From Parasponia andersonii (lineage: Eukaryota; Streptophyta; Magnoliopsida; Rosales; Cannabaceae): 64,000 bases of DNA. Position 1 is the first letter of the stretch. Each line of letters starts with the position of its first letter. The DNA lies in NCBI GenBank assembly GCA_002914805.1, contig JXTB01000519.1:230348-294347 (forward strand), in the 5' to 3' direction. Positions 59,086-64,000 of this stretch are shown here, one piece after another. A model generated the notes under the pieces. It saw only the letters and a program-made list of their open reading frames with translations. It ran no database searches and had not been told where the DNA came from. The position numbers and the translations under genes were made by a program.

Positions 59086-61790
59086 ATTTCTCATGTCTCT
59101 TTATGGGACTCTTCGTTCTGAGTAAGCGCCTGATGAGTATGGGAAAGAGATTAAGATTAGTTCAGAACCCTATTTTTCTATCCAAAATTGAAGATGTTTA
59201 TCTGGAGATTTGAGATATCACGCCTCGAACGATAATGATGCTATTCAACACACCCAATATTTTGGACCAAATTTTAAGACTAGGGTTCTTGAAGAGGTTA
59301 GTAATGAAAAGGACGCCGATATCATTCATAAAGTGAACAATGACTTCTTCCCAACACTTTACCATATTTTAGTGGAAAAGAAACCTTATGTTAATTTCAA
59401 CTTTCAGAGGTGAGCTCAATTCCTACCTTGTCTTATAGAATGGACTGAGTTGATTTTATGCCACAATCATTCTTTTTTAAGTAGTGCAGGAATTTATGGT
59501 GCAGTAGTTGTCTCGAGGTACCCTTTTCTATTGAATCCTAATGTCTGGCGAGCATTTACGGAACTTTAGGGACCTTTAGCTAATACTTTTCATCATAGTG
59601 GTGGTGAGATGGGAATTTCATTATATGACTTGAAAATCATTGGAGGTTTACCTATTTTAGGGATTCCTTATGAAGAATTCCTTCCCTTAAATAAGAAGTT
59701 GGTAAACGGAGCTTTACATTGTCCTATTGCTACAGAGCTTTTAAGGACTCATGCTCATATTTATGACTATGCATCTTGTACAAAAATCTCTTGGGAACAA
59801 TGGATTGAATATTTCTACATAGGAGCAAAAGTTTTTAAAGGTTTAAAGGGACGTTCGGAACTTCCAAGGAAGATTTGTAAGGAATCTGACCTTCGTTCTC
59901 TTCCTTTAAATGTTTCCAACGAGTGTGCTCTTGCAGCATTTTTAGCTTTATGGTTAAGCTGCTTTATTTTTCCTTATCAGGGGTATGAGGTATGGCCAGA
60001 AACATTTTATATGGCTTCGTTGATGGCACAAGGGGTCAAATTTTCACTTGTACCTCCAGTTTTGGGTCAGATTTATCACGCATTGAATATTTCAGCTACT
60101 CACCCTCAAAAACATGGAGTCAACCAAAGTTTCTTGCTTATAAATTATGTAATAAGTTGGTTAGCTGAGCATTTTTACGAGATTTATAATGGTTTGGATT
60201 TTACTACTGATCTCCTTTTTTTGAGTAAATATACCGGTGTTCCTACAGAGTATAGGAGTTTAAATAGAACCAGACACATTTTTAAAGAAGAAGAATATGT
60301 CATTCATCGACCGTACTCTTTCCATGTAGCAGAAGACTAATTTCTAGACAATAAGAGCCTTTTTGATGAAATATTTGAATTATTAGTCTCTGTGCGCCCC
60401 TTTCTGTTACCAGTGAGAATTGGTAAGGATTTATTTGTTTAACCTTATTATCGACACAGATTTGCTCGCCAGTTTGGTTTTGATCAAGGTGTGCCCTCGA
60501 GTAAACTTCACTTTAATTTTCTGCGAATAGCAAACTGCGGGATAAATGATGTTACTGAAGCTTAGGCTTTAATTTTAAAAAGGAACACAAGCATTCATTT
60601 TTATATAGCAAGAATGACTCGCAAGGGCCAATGTACATAATGGTATAGTCACTGGTGGGTGAAGACTTGTACTCCATACTTAGGAAGATCTGTCAAAAGA
60701 ATTAATTTAGAATTGACGAAGCAACATTACAAAGAAGAAAAGCCAAAGTACGTGATCAAGGACATTCACCATATTTATTCTACTCTTGATGATGTTTTTG
60801 ATAAATACACTCCTCATGTCAATGAAGTTGCTGGTGGTAATTACGTGAAAGCTAGGTCAGACAATGACAATACCTCCGAAGTGAATTATAAGAGGAGACG
60901 GTGTAGACTCTCTTGAGTCCAATGATATCAATAAAGCAGTTGTCCAGCCTACTCCAGATTCTAGAGTTATACTGATGGAGATTTGTCGTAACGCAAGAGT
61001 TCCCCCAATTTCTGATGTAGGAGATGAAGAGTTACTTGATTATGACGGGTTTGGAAATCAAAATATCAGTGGACTTTGTGATGACTCTTTACTCCAAAAA
61101 AATAACGTTTTACCAGAATCAGTCCTGGAAATGTCTATTTCTACGATTATCAATGCAGATATAGATAGCATTTCCAAAGGATAAATTGTTGACATTATGG
61201 AGAAAGTCTTTCACCTACTATGTTCTTCAAAATCGCCTAAGAATATCTTGGATTATCAATCAGAAGTGACTACCTATCTCAACTTGATAAATTATATTTG
61301 TACCAGTTAGTAATTTGAAAAAACTAGAGTTTTCTTGGTTTGCATCACATGTTAATTCAAAATTGGAGGCCGCAAAAAAGTGTGTGATTGCTGCTTCGTT
61401 GGCCGAAGATGATGCAAACTTGGACCATCCTTTGATTCAAGATGTAATCCATCATAGTGAAGAACATATTGCTGCTATGGACACCTTATTTATGGATCTC
61501 TCAAAAGCTAAGTCAATGTTAGAGATTCTCAAGGCTAAAGAGGTGGATATCATAGTAGCGGAAATCAAGGCCTAGCAAATGCGTCGTGATTTTGAAGCTG
61601 AGAAGAAGTCTATAGAAGAGAATATTTCTCGTCTCAAGAATTCTTTGAAGGAACATCAAAATGTTGGCAAAGAAATTAAGTGATCAAAGATTAAAGCGAA
61701 AGTGGAGAAGTTCTATGAGGATAAAAAAACCAAAGCTTAAATCAGATCTCAAGATGAAGAACTTCAGAAAATCACTGCTTTGTTACTGAC
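59086..61790 (+). pseudogene. Degenerate plant mobile domain (PMD) gene with coiled-coil tail
   Basis: The largest open stretch (59609-60340) carries the PMD signature: MGISLYDLKIIGGLPILGIPYEEF, ISWEQWIEYFY, LAAFLALWLSCFIFP and the following Trp/Phe-rich part. Upstream pieces (59210-59413 and around 59490-59600, VSRYPFLLNPNVW) and downstream pieces (60659-60916, 60975-61184) follow the order of known PMD proteins. The last part (61315-61575 and beyond) is Lys/Glu/Ala-rich and looks like a coiled coil. PMD proteins are related to Arabidopsis MAIN/MAIL and also occur inside mobile elements. This copy is broken, by roughly half a dozen or more interruptions, and is treated as a fossil. Whether it was a host gene or transposon cargo is unclear. 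Confidence 0.7.
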
Positions 61791-62319
61791 TTTTTTAAGA
61801 AAGACGATAATATTTGTAATCTTTCATTTCTCTTTCGTTTTAGGAAATTATCTTTACTATGCACTTTTTTGTTTTTTGTTTTTTTTTGCGTACTTTTGGA
61901 ATAAGATATATTGTAGAAATTTTCATCTTTCTTCTTCCTTTTTTTTTGGGAAAAATATTTTAAGTTTTGATTTTGTGGCTGCATCTAGAATCTTTCGGTT
62001 GACTGCCTACATACTCAATGTGGGATCAAGCCTTTCATAGTTCAATGGAACCCAAAATATTTTTTTGTGGGGTAATACGATTTTTTTTTTTATTTTTGTG
62101 GGTGTATCTAGTTTTTTTTTTTTTATTATTCAAATCTCGAAGGAACGAGTGAAACTAAAATAAAATAGAAAGAAGGATATGAGACATCTAGTCAGAGGGG
62201 GACATGAACCTAACCTCTCAAGAACTAAAAACAGAAATAAAACATATAACTAAGCTTCGCAATATAATCATCATAAACAAAATGAGAAATAAAAGGAGGA
62301 GTGGTCCATCACCACGTAG
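61791..62319. other. T-rich spacer between the PMD relic and the LINE relic
   Basis: Mostly T runs and AT-rich sequence. No gene or defined repeat recognised. Confidence 0.5.
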
Positions 62320-63450
62320 GATAAATTATGGAAGATGCTCGAGAAGCCAAATAATCAGCAATGCGATTACCCTTACGATAGTTTTATGTCACGATGAGAT
62401 CCATATGAACAATGTATCCTAAGACCCTAACCAAATTAATCTCCAACGAAAATGAACTTTTAAAGAACGAGATAATAACATAAAAACCACATAAACGGAA
62501 TCACTCTCTAACCAAAGGTGCTTCCAACCATATTTCTAAGCAAAGTCAATCGTATGAATTGCCGCTGTTAACTCAACCTTGAAAGCATAACCCACTCCCA
62601 AAGGAATAGATAAATAACCACGAACAAAACTACGATATGTCCTAAACACCCCTGAGCATCCAGAAAGACCCGGAGTACTAAAAGCAAAACCATCAATATT
62701 GACCTTAATCCATGAATGAGGAGGAGACTTCCAGACAACTTCAATAATATTAGTGGCCTTCCGGGGTCTACCTTTAACACAAAGTGCCCTCGAAATCATA
62801 AGTTTTGTCACAGAATTAAACATAGTGCTTGAAACCAGAGACTTCGTCTCTCTAATAAAGCGCTATAAGAGAACCAATGTTGAATTAATGAAAGGCTTTT
62901 TTTTTTCCCTCGAAAAGAGCCAAATTCCAAAAATGCCAATAATCCAAAAAAAATAGAAGCTAGAACAATCTTCCAGAAAGAACCAAGTTGAGGACTCAAA
63001 GAATAATGTTGAACTTTATTCCAAAGATCTACCATAGTGCTTTCTAGAGAAATAGGAGTATGAAAGATGGATGACAAAGCTGACCAAGGCTGCTGGGCAA
63101 AAAGACAATAAAGGAACAAATGTGATAAGTCCTCTATGGAAGAGCGACAGAAGCAACAACAAGATAGGAGATTAAAACCGCGTCTCATCAGTGAAGCCGT
63201 AGTAGGAAAGCGATCATATAGAGTTCTCTAAAGGAAAATCGACCTCGAAGGAAGAATAAAAGAAGAACCAATCTGTTTTCCTCAAGAATAATCATTAGTA
63301 GAACCATAAATAGAGATATAATTATCGGAGCAGATAACTAAACTATCTAGGGTGATGAGGACATGGCAAGCACGAGAGTATGGAATGCGGATCCTATCTA
63401 AGTTCACATTGGTCCAGTTATAAAAGCACGTGCAAAAAAATTCCAAAATA
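62320..63450 (-). mobile_element. Truncated LINE (non-LTR retrotransposon), 3' part
   Basis: On the minus strand, coming from high coordinate, there is first the reverse-transcriptase zinc-binding domain (LMRRGFNLLSCCCFCRSSIED-LSHLFLYCLFAQQPWS, 63190-63050). Then comes an RNase H-like domain (SWIKVNIDGFAFSTPGLSGCSGVFR, about 62720-62640, then FKVELTAAIHTIDFA). A decayed continuation runs to about 62320. This is the end of ORF2 of plant L1-type LINEs. The reverse transcriptase core is absent (5' truncation), and several frameshifts and stops separate the domains. Not mobile on its own. Confidence 0.78.
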
Positions 63451-64000
63451 CTTTAAGCGGACTGATTCAAGGGATTTGGGTTCAGGCATGCACGTGGAGC
63501 CCCATTGATGGAGATGAACGAATTTCTAAGGCCTTAACAAGCTTGATTCAAGATCAAGAAAGTCCATAGGCGCATATGGAAGGGAAATCTGATATGTAAA
63601 GACTTGAACACCAAGTCATAGCTTACTTTCCTATTTTAGTTATTAGTTTCCCAAAACGTTTTATTTGATTCTTTCCTTTTCTTTAGTGGTATGTAATAAG
63701 GTTGAAAAATTAAGGGATTAAAATCAGATTGCCTACCATGTAATTAGGGACGAATTTAGGTTAGCTATTAGGGTTATTTTCCTAATTTCCTTTTCTGATT
63801 TTGGGTAAGTTGGCTTAGGCATTTTTAGGGTGTTTTTTAGACTTAAAATTTTATGGTCCTTGGCCTATATATTGTATACTTTTCATTCAATAAGAGCAGA
63901 GTACTAATTCATTAAAAATTAAGAGCAATTTCTCTTTGGTTCTTTGAGAACTTATTCGAACTTATCAGATTTTTCTGTGGCGTTCATCCCTTGACTTATC
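63410..64000 (+). mobile_element. Probable fossil LTR-element edge, cut by the window end
   Basis: A short coding-like tail (about 63440-63560) is followed by an LTR-like stretch. Near 63860-63910 it has TATATATTGTATAC, then CATTCAATAAGAGCAGAG and a CT-rich leader, the usual promoter/R-region layout of plant LTRs. The element continues past 64000, so ends and family (Ty3 or Ty1) are undetermined. Confidence 0.35.

Overview
The window is nuclear DNA of a flowering plant, most likely a eudicot. The reasons are GT-AG introns with plant-type coding sequence, a plastid ribosomal protein gene with a transit peptide, a salicylate-type dioxygenase, an MTP1 zinc transporter, subtilases, and very AT-rich intergenic DNA full of MITEs and microsatellites. 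I cannot name the species.

Layout. 1-9030: a complete DMR6-like oxygenase gene (DLO/S3H type, + strand), followed by a broken caffeate O-methyltransferase-like gene (+), set among MITEs. 10343-14000: MTP1-type vacuolar Zn transporter (-) with a long predicted 5'UTR intron. 14040-21435: about 7 kb of non-coding DNA with short tandem duplications. 21436-25607: three housekeeping-type genes, namely plastid ribosomal protein L11 (-, four exons), a short RING-H2-like gene lacking one zinc ligand (+), and histone H4 (-, with the plant histone octamer upstream). 25610-29469: non-coding, with two adjacent foldback MITEs.

29470-51656 is the main accessory locus: four subtilisin-like serine protease genes (subtilases, SBT3-like) in tandem, all on the minus strand. 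From low to high coordinate they are A (complete, 787 aa predicted), B (pseudogene with at least seven lesions), C (near-identical exon architecture to D, but with a 2-bp loss at the catalytic Asp codon and changed motif residues) and D (complete, 780 aa predicted). C and D share all ten exon positions, eight of them with identical lengths, and also share sequence far upstream, so they come from a segmental duplication that included promoter DNA. The array shows birth-and-death evolution: two apparently working proteases, one in doubt and one dead.

51657-64000 is transposon-rich. It holds LTR-element fossils, tandem duplications, a GC-rich island, a degenerate plant-mobile-domain gene (about 59.1-61.8 kb), a truncated LINE (reverse transcriptase zinc-binding and RNase H parts, minus strand) and what looks like the edge of an LTR element at the window end.

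A recurrent element of about 240 bp with inverted ends (six copies) always sits inside TA microsatellites, much like the rice element Micron. I see no bacterial-type systems, CRISPR arrays, rRNA or convincing tRNA genes. Exon coordinates were read by eye from splice consensus, reading frame and family knowledge; no alignment or RNA data were available.
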